Shown here piece by piece: positions 1 to 11,011 of a stretch of DNA of 64,000 nucleotides. Position numbers and translations under genes: made by a program. Numbering within the stretch: position 1 is the first letter of the stretch; each line of letters begins with the position of its first letter. Origin of the DNA: Nannochloropsis salina CCMP1776. Its lineage: Eukaryota; Sar; Eustigmatophyceae; Eustigmatales; Monodopsidaceae. Where the stretch lies: assembly GCA_004565275.1 (NCBI GenBank), contig SDOX01000016.1, positions 137,838 through 201,837 of the forward strand, given 5' to 3'. The notes beneath the pieces were generated by a model. That model was given only the letters and a program-made list of their open reading frames with translations. It was not told the origin of the DNA and did not search any database.

Positions 1-1453
1 CTCCCACTCGTGCAGCCCCAGCACGGCGAGCCAGAACTTGCACCAGGATGGCGCCATTGTAGCCCCGCCGTTAAGGTGGATGAAAGTGTGGGCCGCGGTG
101 CAGGCAGGGTGGTCCTGAAGGGAGGGAGGAAGGGAGGGGGGGAGGGAGGGATCATGTCAGGTCAGTGCAGAACGGTGTCGGTATACTCCGGGGGCGGGAA
201 GGACGAGAGAGGTAAGGAGAGGAGAAAACCAGTGAAGGAAGGAAGAGCGAAGAGGGAGGAAGGAGAGGGAGGGAGGAAGGAAGGAAGGGAGGGAGGGAGG
301 GAGGGAGGGAGGGGAACCTGAGGGAGGCCCAGGAGCCGCATGGAAACGTAGGACATGACGGTGCCGAACATGGACGAAGGGCTCTCAATGTGAAGACCCC
401 ACCCTCCATCGCTCTGCTGATGGTTCAGGAGGTAGGCTCGCATGGCGGTGGTGCGCGCCTCGCCCAAGGGCACGCCGGTGATGTAGCAGGCGAAGATGAG
501 GCCTGGCATGAGGAACATGGGGCCGCCGTAGTCCCCTGCCCAGTGCCTGAGGAGGGAGAGACAGAGGACGGGGTGGATGACCGGGGTAGGGTGCCTCTCT
601 GCCTCCCTCCCTCCCTCCCTCCCTCCCTCCCTCACTACCTACCTACCCATCCTCGCACTGCAGCATCTGGTAGTACGCCATGGCCTTGTGTGCTGCTTCC
701 CGCGCCGTCTTCGGGCGCGATTTTGAGTTCGGCCGGGAACCTTTCCACTGATTGACCTGCTGGGTACGGAACACCTTGTCGGCGCTGGTCGCACGGGAAG
801 GCGGGAAGGAAGGCGGGGAGGAGGGCGGGAAGGAGGGCGGGGAGGAAGGGCGGGAGGGAGGGCGGAAAGGAGGGATATCAACAGGTGGGTAGCCGGAAGT
901 AAGGCTCAGACGTGCAAGTGCGCCCCGTGCACGCCTCTTGGTATACGAGCAAGCCACGAAATGGAAGCGTCATACCCCCCCCCTCCATTTAAAAGAAAGG
1001 ACACAAAAGATTTCCCCCCTCGGGGATTTGGGGGGCGAGGCCGGACCTGTTCGGGTTCCGGGCGGCGCTGAAGCTATAGTCGGCTTTCCGCCCGGCCAAG
1101 TCTTTCCCTTTCTTCGAGTCCCAATGCCACGTCTGCCGCCCCGCCGCTTCCCCGGTCAAGGGGACCGGCTCGCCCAGGAGCGCCAAGACCTCCCGTTCCG
1201 TCACTGCCACTGACGTCTCCGCTTCGGCAAACACCCAACCGGGCGAGAGAATAGAGGAACGGGGCAACCATGCCGCCCGGCGTTTTTGTTTTTGCGCCCG
1301 TGGTCCTCCCGGGTACGAGGTTGGGCGGGCAATGTAGGAGGAGTAGATGCTCGCTGTGGAGGGCAGACAACAGTGAGGAGGGAGGGAGGAAAAACAGGCT
1401 TCAGCCAGACGCAGCACACACGCGTTGTAGTGTAACCGGGGAGCAACGAACAT
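1..1453 (-). CDS. Cycloartenol/lanosterol synthase (oxidosqualene cyclase), 5' part only
   Basis: The protein would cyclise 2,3-oxidosqualene to the first sterol, at the ER or lipid-droplet membrane. Four exons can be joined in phase: about 1453-1047, 784-647, 546-318 and 114 to beyond base 1, all with GT-AG introns. Visible family motifs are GRQTWHWD near the N-terminus, then [46 protein letters not shown] and, in exon 4, [21 protein letters not shown]. These are standard N-domain blocks of plant and algal sterol cyclases. The catalytic DCTAE motif and the residues that separate cycloartenol from lanosterol synthases lie outside the window, so the product is undecided. The start is uncertain: the frame is open from 1453, which gives an unusually long, Ser/Pro-rich leader before GRQTW. 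The introns carry CCCT and 12-mer purine/pyrimidine tracts. Confidence 0.93.
284..313. repeat. GGGA microsatellite in sterol cyclase intron
   Basis: Tandem GGGA units lie directly downstream of the donor of the intron between exons 3 and 4. The sense strand of this minus-strand gene reads CCCT. Confidence 0.9.
602..633. repeat. CCCT microsatellite in sterol cyclase intron
   Basis: About eight tandem CCCT units on the plus strand lie inside the intron between exons 2 and 3. Here the sense strand is purine, an exception to the general rule that introns are pyrimidine on the sense strand. Confidence 0.9.
798..868. repeat. Degenerate 12-bp purine repeat (GGGCGGGAAGGA type)
   Basis: Imperfect units of about 12 bp sit in the first intron of the sterol cyclase, just upstream of its acceptor at 785-786. 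On the sense strand they form a long polypyrimidine tract. Confidence 0.8.
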
Positions 1454-1848
1454 CGATCATGGGATGTGTGTGCACACACATATACACATACATTGCCATC
1501 TTAATCTACAACTACACACTCGCTCACACAACGTGGTGTGGATTGAAGGATCGACCATCCCGCCTGGCAAGGACCATCCCGACACGGTCGAAGCCCCCCG
1601 GGTACTAGTGATACCCTAGGCTTTGCCATGCCGGGCGACAAAAGGCAGATTATGTACGGCATCAATGTAAACACGCATGTGACCTACCTCCCAGGATGCA
1701 AAGGATGGTCGCAAGTAGAGGAAGCATCACGCATGCATCACCATTGCTGGAGCCGCGTTTTTCCAGCAAAGTCTGCCAGAAGCCCGGCATCGCCTCCCGC
1801 TGCACCATTGCGGAATACTGCTGTGCGTACCCTGTACATGTGAAACAG

Positions 1849-1879
1849 GTGTATGTGTGTGTGTGTGTGTGTGTGTGTT
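1849..1879. repeat. (GT)n dinucleotide microsatellite
   Basis: About 14 GT units, with one interruption, lie immediately before the first copy of the tandem duplication at 1880. Confidence 0.9.
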
Positions 1880-2083
1880 AAGATCCTTCCAGGTTTCGTC
1901 TGCCGGAGGAGGGGCAGTGAAACAACGGCAGTGGTGAAAGCAAACGGTACCACATTTTTTATGGATCTAAGTGGAAGGAAGAGACTTGAGAAGATCTTTT
2001 CAGGTTTCGTCTGCAGGAGGAGGGGCAGTGAAACAACGGGCAATGGTGAAAGCAAACGGTACCACATTTTTTCTATGGATCTA
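1880..2083. repeat. Tandem duplication of a ~90-bp unit
   Basis: Copies 1880-1969 and 1991-2083 are nearly identical. Both begin AAGATC, contain CAGGTTTCGTCTGC, GGAGGAGGGGCAGTGAAACA and AAACGGTACCACATTTTTT, and end ATGGATCTA. They are separated by about 20 bases and differ by a few substitutions and a short insertion. No protein family is recognisable in either copy. Confidence 0.9.
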
Positions 2084-2542
2084 TCGCGCTGTGACGTTTT
2101 CTTGGCGACAGCCTGAGGGTGGGGAGGTTGTTCCATCTTACGGCCTTGCGTACATGAAAAGCAGCGGCGCAGTCAATTCATGCCTTTAGGTTGACGTGGC
2201 AACGTGTCTCAATCGATTGGTAAGTACTGTCTTTTATTGCTTTCAGGCAAAGTTCTGCAATTTCAGTGCATTATAATAGGAAAAACATAAATGTCCAGGC
2301 AACGTACAGTCATGCCGTCCTTCACATTGTCCCAAACATTATTATCAGAGGTCCAGCTTTGAGCCAATCATCTGTTTATATGGGAAAATGCGGAACGATA
2401 TACTTTTGAGGAGATTTGTCAGGGTAGGGGGCCAAGGCTGCGATTATTTTCTTGTGGCTGTAGACGTCGCTTGTACATCATCGCATTTGCTAAAAATGCA
2501 CCAACGCATGTTTAATAATACACTACCGCCCATGACGACATC

Positions 2543-5139
2543 CTAGCAGCCAGCAGCTACTTTCTTAGGCTTGTTTCCGTCTTCGCGCGTGGAGGCAAAG
2601 AAGGGCCCGTGTAGTCGCATTTCATGACGTTCGAGGAGATACACGAGATCCTCTAGTGAGAGTTTTATTTTGTCCCCACCCACATCGTGGTACAGGGTGG
2701 GAGCAGTCTGCAACATGTCCTGCAGGCGGCTTTTGGCTTGGGCAATAAGGAGGCGGACGCCGTGATCTCGCATATCTTTGGCGACTTTTCCAAGCGCACG
2801 CAATCCACTAAAGTCCATGAAATTTATGCCCGAGGCATCCAGGACAACAAAGAGATGGCAGCATTTTTTGGCTTCTCGACCCTCCCCATCCTTTCTCTTT
2901 GTTTGAAAGGGAAGGCACCGTGACGCGAGGGTGTCTGCGCGGAAACCATTCGGCAAGGCAACGCGTTGAGGCTCCATTTCCTTCATTGTGGTCGCCGTGG
3001 GCGATGTCCAGGCGGCACTTTCCCGTTGCACACCTTCACTCCCCAACATTTCTTGACAGCCAGGCATCCAGTCACAAGTCGTGTTGCCATGTCCCCGCAC
3101 ATGTGTACACGCGCATACGACCGTCAGGCTGGTCATGTGCGGGGCTGTCTTTGCCACGTGCGTCATGGAGGCCTCAGGACCGTTCAACCCCTTCGCCTCC
3201 GCCTCCATCGTTCTGGCCGCACGCAGGAGCAGGCCGGTGACATAGTCCCCATTGACAAAGGTCAAGGCCTCGTCCAAACGCAAGACTCGGATGTTTTGGG
3301 GTGTGACTGCCTGCCGATACCTTTGTACGGCCCGCCACTGACCGGGGGCGCCTGAGAGTCGACCCAACTCCTCTAGATCCGGGTAGGAATACTGGAGGAG
3401 GAGGTTGCAGATGGAGAGGCCGATGCCTGAGTAGATCCCCGTATCGACACTGACGACGAACATGACGAAAGACGTGGCCACCAGGACAAAGAAATCTCGG
3501 GGGCTGGACCGGTACGTCTCGAAAAAAGGCTGGACGGTGAAGGAGGACACCAGGGCTCCGCAGAGTAGAGCGGCGAGTCCGGACATGGGCACGTAGTAGA
3601 ACGCAGGAGAGAGCCATTGCACGACGACGACGACCAATGTGGAAGCTACAAGGGCGGACATCTGGGTACGTCCGCCCGCTTCGTAATTGACCGAGGCCCG
3701 CACATAGCTGGAGACGGCGACGAAGCCGCCGAAGCATGAGCCCACCATGTTACTCAGACCTAAGGCACTGAGTTCCTGGTCGACCCCGACCTCGTACCGG
3801 CCTTTGTGGGCGTAGGACTTTTGACAGGAATAGGAGAGGAGGAAGGAGACGATGGCGACGGTCAAGCCGGAGGTGGCATACCTGGAGAGATCCCCCTGGC
3901 GGAGATCCCAGGCGGGGAAGGTTTGGAAGCCTGTGGGGAGGCGACCCACCGTTTTGATGGGCAGGTGATGTCGCTCGTACATGTGGTAAGCCAGGATGGT
4001 GGTGTAGAGAACCACGAGGAGGGGCAAGGCGATGGCCAGGCGGCGCCCGAACCGGTCCCAGCTGGTGCCCGTGGGCGGACGTTTCTTCCACGCCGCGACG
4101 CCGCAGACAAGGACCAAAACGGGGATGCCGATCAGGAGTTCCCATGGGTTCGTGGAAGAGAGATGGACAGCGATGTACCTAAGCGTCTGGAAGGTGTATC
4201 GAAAGGATGGCACGTTTATCCCCAGCAAGTATTTTAGCTGGGAGATGACCGTGATGACGATGCCGACGCTGCTGCATGCCGTCAAGACAGGTTCCGAGAC
4301 GTAGTGCACGATAGCTCCCATCCGAAAAACGCCGAAGCCCAATTGCAAGACCCCCACCAGGAATGTGAAATGGAGGACGGCAATCAGCCTGCTTTCACTG
4401 CCTGAGAGCACAGGCGATCCCACGTCTATCGCCGAAGCGGCCATCAAGGTAACGAGGGCTACAGAGGACAAGAAAGAAATGGGTAGGTCATACGGGGTAA
4501 GGATGAGTCCTCGACGTTTATTTCTCTCTCCATTTATGCCACGAATAACTTATCTGACGAAGAAGGGCACAGGGATGGAGGCCATGGACCATCTCCGGAT
4601 TCAGAGGCCGGACACGCGTATTGTATGTGTGAGAGGCACTTACCTGAGTTTCCGGGACAAGTCTCACGCGACGTGCCCATGAAAGCATACACAAGCCCGA
4701 AAAATATCGCTGAATAAAGGCCATGAATGACAGGAACACCTAATTGGGCTCCATATGCCATTCCCTGAGGAATCAAGGTGATTGCACATGCTAAACCTGC
4801 GTTCAAATCGTCAACAAGCTGCCGTCGGAAATTGTACTTGGGTAACCAATGCGAAATTGGAATGGAGGGAATGCGTACATCTACCAGGGTGGTCGCCCAT
4901 TGTTTGAGTCTTTCGCAGCACGTCGGCCGGATAGCCACGCCCTGGCGTTCGTTTTCAAGGTATTGTTCAGCTTCATGGTTTACCGTGGAAAGTGTCGAGG
5001 ACAAGCGCCTTGCAGGATCTTTCTCATGGGCCTGCCTGCTGTCCGAGATAGACAGCGCGAAAGAAGGCCTAGCTGGGCATTGTATATCACTTTGGGATTT
5101 ATCTGTCGCTGGAACGGCAGGTATGCCCGATTCACTCAT
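2543..5139 (-). CDS. SulP/SLC26 family anion (sulfate) transporter with STAS domain
   Basis: Multi-pass plasma- or organelle-membrane transporter of the SulP family, probably moving sulfate or related anions. Two exons, 5139-4644 and 4458-2543, join in phase across a GT-AG intron and rebuild the family block GTSRE...GNS+ALVTLMAAS. The N-terminal transmembrane helix 1 region reads AGLACAITLIPQGMAYG, the classic SulP signature. Further membrane segments follow. The C-terminal STAS domain includes HLFVVLDASGINFMDFSGLR and a final DLVYLLER helix, interrupted by a low-complexity loop of about 100 residues as in SLC26 proteins. I chose ATG 5139 (MSESGIP). The frame is open further to 5271, giving a possible 44-residue extension. 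The exact substrate cannot be read from sequence. Confidence 0.93.
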
Positions 5140-5271
5140 TGCATTCCGTCCAAGGGCTTGATTTTCGTTGCTGGCGAAGCTGTGTATATGTATCCTTACT
5201 ACATCCCAAAATTTCGAAAAGGAAATTGAGCCCGTCATAAGATATATCAAAACACGTGTGCATTTTTCCAA

Positions 5272-5796
5272 GTGTTATGATCACACGCCATGAATCCCCA
5301 ATCATTGTGCGATGAGCATTTGCTGGTACGTTCCGGGTTCTGTATGGCCCAGTTTTAAAAAGTCATATTTGACGAGCATAATTGCCTCAAAGCCCGTAAA
5401 ATTTTGACGCTTCTTTCAATGTCCTCGCATTGACCGTTTTAGGAAGTCGAAGAACATTTTGGAAAAGTCTGTAAAATGTAATAACCACCCCGACACAAGT
5501 CAAGCCGTTGGACGTTTTTTAACGGCTGAGCTCGGGGGCCGTCATCGACGTGATGGAAAAGATCTCAGTCTCTGCCCTTCTCCATGTGATGGAAAAGGCC
5601 TCAATTATTCCGCGACCCCAGGAATGTGTGTTTGCTGAATTTATGGAGGGGGACTGGGTATCAACTTCACAAGCTACTCCAGACATCATTTTTTCTATTT
5701 TCTAACGCGATGTACTCCGCTCCTACAGGATTACCACGCTCCTGTCCTTGTGATCCCCTTAAAATACAGGGATATTCACCTGGCTACTAAGCTGGC
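5272..5796. promoter_or_regulatory. Divergent intergenic region SulP / 5797 gene
   Basis: The stretch lies between two divergently oriented starts and presumably holds both promoters. I see no specific element that I can name. Its base composition is more AT-rich than the flanking genes. Confidence 0.35.
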
Positions 5797-6539
5797 ATGA
5801 GCAAAGAAGAAAGCGAGAAAAGCCAGAATAAGAAACGAGAAGGAGCATCTTCCGAGGGAACTACACACTCCAAAAAACAAGCCATGGAGGACGACTTGGA
5901 AGTAATGCGCTCCTCTGCAGCAGCAGCTGCAGCGACGAGAGCTTCTATTTCACAGGATGTAAGCAACCTTCACCTTATAGAGGGGATATTGACCCGTCTA
6001 GATGCTTCGTTTTTGCAAACGTAGGTCTGTCAGTCGATGGACTACAAGAACGCCCTCTTTGGATTGCCCGTTCATCGGAGCTTGTCGACCCAGAAAGCAC
6101 GGTAATCTTCCTTTTCATCACCCGTAAAGCTTCTCATTTCTGTCCTTTATTACGTTTACAGCTGGAACCGGCGAGGACCTTGGCCTCTGAACTGACTGCC
6201 AACGATACTTCAGATTCTGACACGGAAGAAGGAGGGGAGGGGAAAAAATATTTGCGGCCTCCTGCCGCCCCGCAGCATGTGCGCATCGGACAGGAGTATC
6301 AAGCGGCTCTTCCTGCCATGGAGGAGGATACAAATGAAGGCTCAGACGAAGGCGAGGAATCTAACGCACAACGGCCCGAAGCGGCTCAGCTGCGGGATGG
6401 GGCGGAAGGATCGACGTCTTCGCCCTCGTCCTCTGTTTCCTCCGCGACGAATGCCTCCTCTCGGGCGGCGTCCATGATTGCCGGGCGGATGAATTTTGAC
6501 CAGGATGGTTTGGATTCAGGCACGCGGGCATGTCAGTGA
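5797..6539 (+). CDS. Small acidic nuclear-type protein with ELM2-like segment; exon structure unresolved
   Basis: The N-terminal piece starts MSKEESEKSQNKKREG and is rich in Lys, Glu and Ala. The C-terminal piece (6162-6539) is acidic and Ser-rich, and contains HVRIGQEYQAALPAMEE, which resembles the opening of an ELM2 domain (found in co-repressor and chromatin proteins). An intron 6102-6161 with GTAATC donor and TTTACAG acceptor is convincing. A donor GTAAGC at 5959 looks real, but I could not find an acceptor that keeps frame, so the link between the first and later exons is open. No SANT/Myb domain follows, which an ELM2 protein would usually have. The alternative is an unrelated acidic protein. 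Confidence 0.45.
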
Positions 6540-6969
6540 AACACATACAGGCAGATGGGTAAGAAGAGTGTATGTTTTGTTGGTGTGAATACATAGATTG
6601 TGCATGTGTGCCGAAAACATGACTTGCTGCGGGTGAAGGAAGGCGCGCTTGCAGGAGGAGGAGTAAGTGCTTGTGAGAGAATAGCCCTTTCGCGGAAAAG
6701 AAGGAGTATGGAAAGATACAAATAAAGAATACAATATTTTTTTTTCATACATCAGGCTGTTCGGGGCTGGGAGGGAGCCTTTCTCATTTTGACGGTCTTG
6801 AGAATATATGGGCCGATCAACAAGCTCTGTCTCACGCTTTATGTCCTCGCACAAACGACACAAACCCTTTCATACCCCCCTGGCGTATGATACAGGGCCG
6901 GAGTACGAGCACTGTCAAGTTTGATGTCCGTGACGACCGTAGCGAGCACCGTTTTTACACCGGATATGC

Positions 6970-9955
6970 TTGATGGATTGGCTCCTTTCCTATGATTGCA
7001 CAAGCAGGATGCCATGCGGCGGTACACGGGTGATTACCTTGGGGTACGGGAGGTACGGACAGAGTTTTGGTCCCAATCGTGTTCTTGAGGTCCCAGCACC
7101 GACGGAGGTCGAGCATTCAGGTGCGTTTGTATGCAGAGTTGACTCGATAACCTCCCGCCCCTTTCATCAGTTTCTTGTGCTGTCTTTATCTAGCGCGTTG
7201 TATCCCTTCGTAGCGACACGCGGCCATCATGGCCTTTCCAAGAAGAAGAGGCGCTCTGCCTGAATTCTGGACGTGTGCATAATCTCGCGGTGACGGAATT
7301 TCGGACTTTGGGGGAGGATATCTGATCTGGCAAATTCCTCTCCAACGTACTTTCCAGTTATCACTGCGGCGTGCGGAGCCACCAGCAGCCTCGTCATCCT
7401 CTCCCCTCTTCCTGAGGATGTATTGCCCACCCGCCAAACCGTTGAAGAGACCAGCGCGGGCGGCTGCAGCCCTTCACAGGGTCCGGTTCCGGTCATGTAT
7501 GTGTGGGGGCGGGGCTTGGCAAGCGAGGTCTTGGACGGCAACACGTGCTCTCTTGGGTCCCAAAAGCTGGTCTCAGAGCATGTAGCAGGGAAGAAAGCAT
7601 CGGGGGCCTTACCAGCGGAGAGGAAGGGAGACAAGGCAGGCGAAGACGGGCGGGTTCGGTCCAGGACGGGAGACTCGGGCCGCGTGACAATGATAAAGAC
7701 AAGTCTTTCCTCCCCCCTAACCCCTACCGCCGTCCCCACGCTCGTCCACCTCCCCCTGGCCCCCCGCCTACCCCGCTCCCCCCGAACATGGGCCGTGGTG
7801 GTGCGCCTCCTTGCCTGCGGACCTCACCATGTTCTGGCCGTGGCGGACTCTCCCCTCGCCGAAAGCTCTGACGGGCCGGAGGAGCCGGACCCGAGCGAGG
7901 AAAGCGACCCGGATCTTGGCGGGGCGCGCAGGGGGGAAGGAGGAGGTGCTAGCGTAGGGAGTGGCACAGGCAAGGAGGAACAAGGCCACAATGCCAGTCA
8001 AAAGCATGGGAGCGTGACGGTGTGGGCCTGGGGCCTGAATATAAATGGACAGACGTTAGGACTCGGAAATTGCGGCCACTGCCGCGCCTGTCAGGACCTA
8101 GGGCCCGGCGGGCCTCGTCTCAAGAGCCGTCGCGGCAAGTTTGTGGTCGGTGGTGACGGCGTCGTACACAGGCGGGGGGGGGGAGGGAATCTTCGAAGGG
8201 ACAGGGGAGGTAGGCCTGGGGAGGAGGAGGGAGGGAAGGAGGGAGGGAAGGAGGGAGGGAAGGAGGGAGGGAAGGAGGGAGGGCTGGAGGAAGTGCTTTC
8301 CCCCCGGCCAATCCCAGGGTGGCCGCCGTGGCAAACGGGAGCAGGAGGAGGGAGGGAAGGAAGAGGAGGAGGAGGGAGGGAAGGAAGAGGAGGAGCAGGG
8401 AGGGAGGAAGTCACCTGCCTGGCAACAGGTGAAGGGCACACCCTGGCCGTTACCGACGGAGGGAGGAAGGTGTGGGCGTGGGGATGCGGGTCCTCTGGTC
8501 AGCTGGGCGTTGGGGAAGAAGGGAGGGAGGAAGGGGGAGGGGGAGGGAGAAGGTGTCTCGGAGGGAGGGAGGGCCTTGGGGAGTTGCAGGTGCGTGGGGA
8601 GGGGGAGGGAGGCGGCGGAAGAAGCCGAAGAAGGGAGTCGTGAATTTGATTCGATTATTTTCCTAATTACAACGACTCTTGCAACTTCGTTCACCGCGGT
8701 GCCCGACTTTTTCCTCCCTTCTCTCCCTCCAACCCCTTCCTCCCTCCTTCTGCCCTAGACCCCTGCTCCTCGACTGGCCCCCCCCCCGCGTCGTCCTCCT
8801 CCGTTCCCTCCCCTTCATCCCCTCCATTCTCCTCCCCACCTTGTTCCCTTCGGATCCGTCAAGTCGCCGTGGGGAAACGGCACAGCCTCCTCCTTACCGC
8901 CGGGGGCCCTCCCTCCCTCCCTTCCTCCCTCCATCCGTCTCCTGAGAGAGGGGGACAAGTGTACAGTTGGGGCAGTGGTTTGTACCACGCCCTAGGTCAC
9001 GGAGAGATGAAGAGCGAAGGGAGGCCTCGCCTGGTTGAGGCTTTGGAAGGCTTAGGGGAATTGCGGGCGGGTAGGTGGGAGGAAGGGAGGGAGGGAGGGA
9101 GGGAAAGAGGGGTGGGATGTGGGCGAATGGACCTGGCGGGATAAGGAAGGAGGGACAGAAGGGGGAGAGGAAAGGGTAACAGATGATCACGGGCAGGCGG
9201 GAACGCGAAACGAAGGAAGGAGGGGAGAAGCGAGGAGGAGCCCTTACTCCTTTCTTCCTTCCCTTCCTGCTCATGTTCCCTTCCTTCCCTCACCCTGCTT
9301 AGACGGGCGTTACGTGCACGGCATAAAAGCCGTGGCCGCGGGGGCATGGCACAGCGTGGCCCTCTCCGTTGCGGGTGATGTGTATGGATGGGGCTGGGAC
9401 AAGCACGGGCAACTGGGCGGGAGACGAGTAGGAGAAGGAGGAGGAAGAGGGGGAGGAGGGGGAGGTACGGTTACCGTTCCACGCCGCCTGCCGCTGTCCA
9501 GAAAGAGGCGGGCCAAGGAGCAGGAGGAAGAGAGGGTGGAAGAGGAAGAAGAAGACGTGAGCGTGGCGCAAATTGGGGCGGGAATATCCTACACCGCTGC
9601 TCTGTGTATTTCTTCCCCTCCCCCTGCGACCGCCCTTCATTCTGGAATGCCGTCACCAGAAACAGTGAGGACAGCATCCAAGAAGGGAGACTCCTTGCAT
9701 GTCTGGGGTGGCCTTGGGCTCACGGAGGTGGCCGAGAGAGAGGAGGGGCGTGGCAAAACGGCGGATGCGACAAGCGAGCCCGGCCCTTGGAGGATTGAGG
9801 GAGGAGAAGAGGGTGGAGAAGCAAGGGGAGGGTGTAGGTTTCTGGAGGAATGTCAGGGTGAGGCAAGGATGGTGTGCGGCCCCTACCATCTCCTTATCTA
9901 CGACGAGATAAGAGCTAAAAGTGGTGTAGGGTCAAAGGACATGGGAACTGCCTGA
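6970..9955 (+). CDS. RCC1-repeat (beta-propeller) protein
   Basis: Chromatin- or GTPase-associated beta-propeller protein of the RCC1 superfamily. Successive blades are visible: YGRYGQSFGPNRVLEVPAPT (7050-7110), SGRVHNLAVTE (7265-7300), ITAACGATSSLVI (7358-7400), VYVWGRGL (7500), VTVWAWGLNINGQ (8020), GEGHTLAVTDGGRKVWAWG (8430-8490), VAVGKRHSLLLTAGG (8865-8910), VYSWGSGLYHALGHGE (8960-9010), AAGAWHSVALSVAGDVYGWG (9330-9395) and LHVWGGLGL near the end. Several introns are present (for example 7121-7190, 7316-7357, roughly 8640-8860, and 9085-9300), but not all junctions could be phased. Long GGKE and Gly/Glu inserts interrupt the blades. The start is uncertain. Whether it is a Ran exchange factor or another RCC1 protein cannot be decided. 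Confidence 0.85.
8222..8285. repeat. 12-bp tandem repeat coding GGKE units
   Basis: Units of GGAGGGAAGGAG in the sense strand of the RCC1 gene code for repeated Gly-Gly-Lys-Glu. The 12-bp period preserves reading frame. Confidence 0.9.
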
Positions 9956-11011
9956 TCAGCGACCCCTTCATTGTTTACTAGTAGGAGAAATAGAAGGAGC
10001 GAGAGAATCCTATCTCTAATCACGTTAGCAATATGGCCCATACTTTAAATGGTGATTGCTCTGAGCTCTAGGCCTATTTCAATATCTTTCCGATATTTGA
10101 AATGAGAGGCATGCAACGCAAATGAAGTGGTGGGAAAAAGAAGAAAAAAGAGGAATTAAAAAGTCCTTTTTGTATATTAGGCTTCTTGTAGCATTTTCGT
10201 GGTTAAGAGACGATGAAGAATGGAGGATTCATATCGCACCTAAAATTTCTGCCCTGCATCTCACATAACTTATCGCCACCTAGTAAAGAAGAGAAACCTC
10301 CTCAAAGACACCTTTCTCGAGCATGATCGGTGGCTGTTTCTGGGGAATATAAGACGGGCAATGGTACACCGATTGACTTCCATCGCTGCCAAGCTCCAAG
10401 GGAAGCGACATTGAGTAGTAATCCTTCTGTGGATTTGCATAACTACAACCACCTGGCCCATCACATGTGTCACATTTAAGATAGAAAAAAAGGCATCGCT
10501 CAGGACTCACGGCTTGTCAGCGAGGTTATGCTGTCAGCGCCAACTTCAGAGAGTTGCCCTCCCATCACCCCCCCAGGACTCCTAGAAAAATGAATATCCT
10601 TGCCCAATTCAAGCAATCGCTTTCTTTCAAATGCATGGATTTCTCATCTTTACGTCCTCCTACTGTCCACAATAAGCCATTTTTGAATGCCTAGGCTGAA
10701 GGGTTGAAGTTGAAGTTTCGTCGTACGCCAAGTGCCAAACGAGCGAGAGCTCTGGGCCTCCGTGAACACGTGGTAAACGCATATGTCCATGTCCTTTTGG
10801 CGTCTTTCTGTATGTCAATATGACGACATACATGTAATCAACGCCATTACTCGAGGATCGATCGAAAGGAAAGCTTTCATTTCATTTTCGTAGCTTGAAT
10901 TTCTGAGCCCATGGGAGGCGCACACGCACCCCCCTAGGCATCAGCCCCGCAAGTTGAAAACGGAGAATGAATCGCGCATATCACGCCCGATAAAAAAAGG
11001 TTGAACGCTGT
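9956..11011. other. Intergenic region, AT-richer
   Basis: No supported gene. A minus-strand open frame at 10280-10510 carries a C-D-T-C-D-G-P-G-G-C cluster near its start. It is short, lacks relatives I recognise and has no splice context, so I do not call it. Confidence 0.5.

Larger units (their letters stand above)
1454..2542. other. Intergenic stretch with simple and tandem repeats
   Basis: No supported gene. It holds a GT dinucleotide run and a directly repeated unit of about 90 bp (both listed separately), followed by AT-richer sequence that probably contains the 3' end of the SulP transcript. Confidence 0.6.

Noticed and set aside
6839-7027. Minus-strand peptide with PALYHTPGG resembling the TLYHDVGG of the SulP STAS domain
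   Set aside because: The match is very short and no other STAS feature is near; judged chance.
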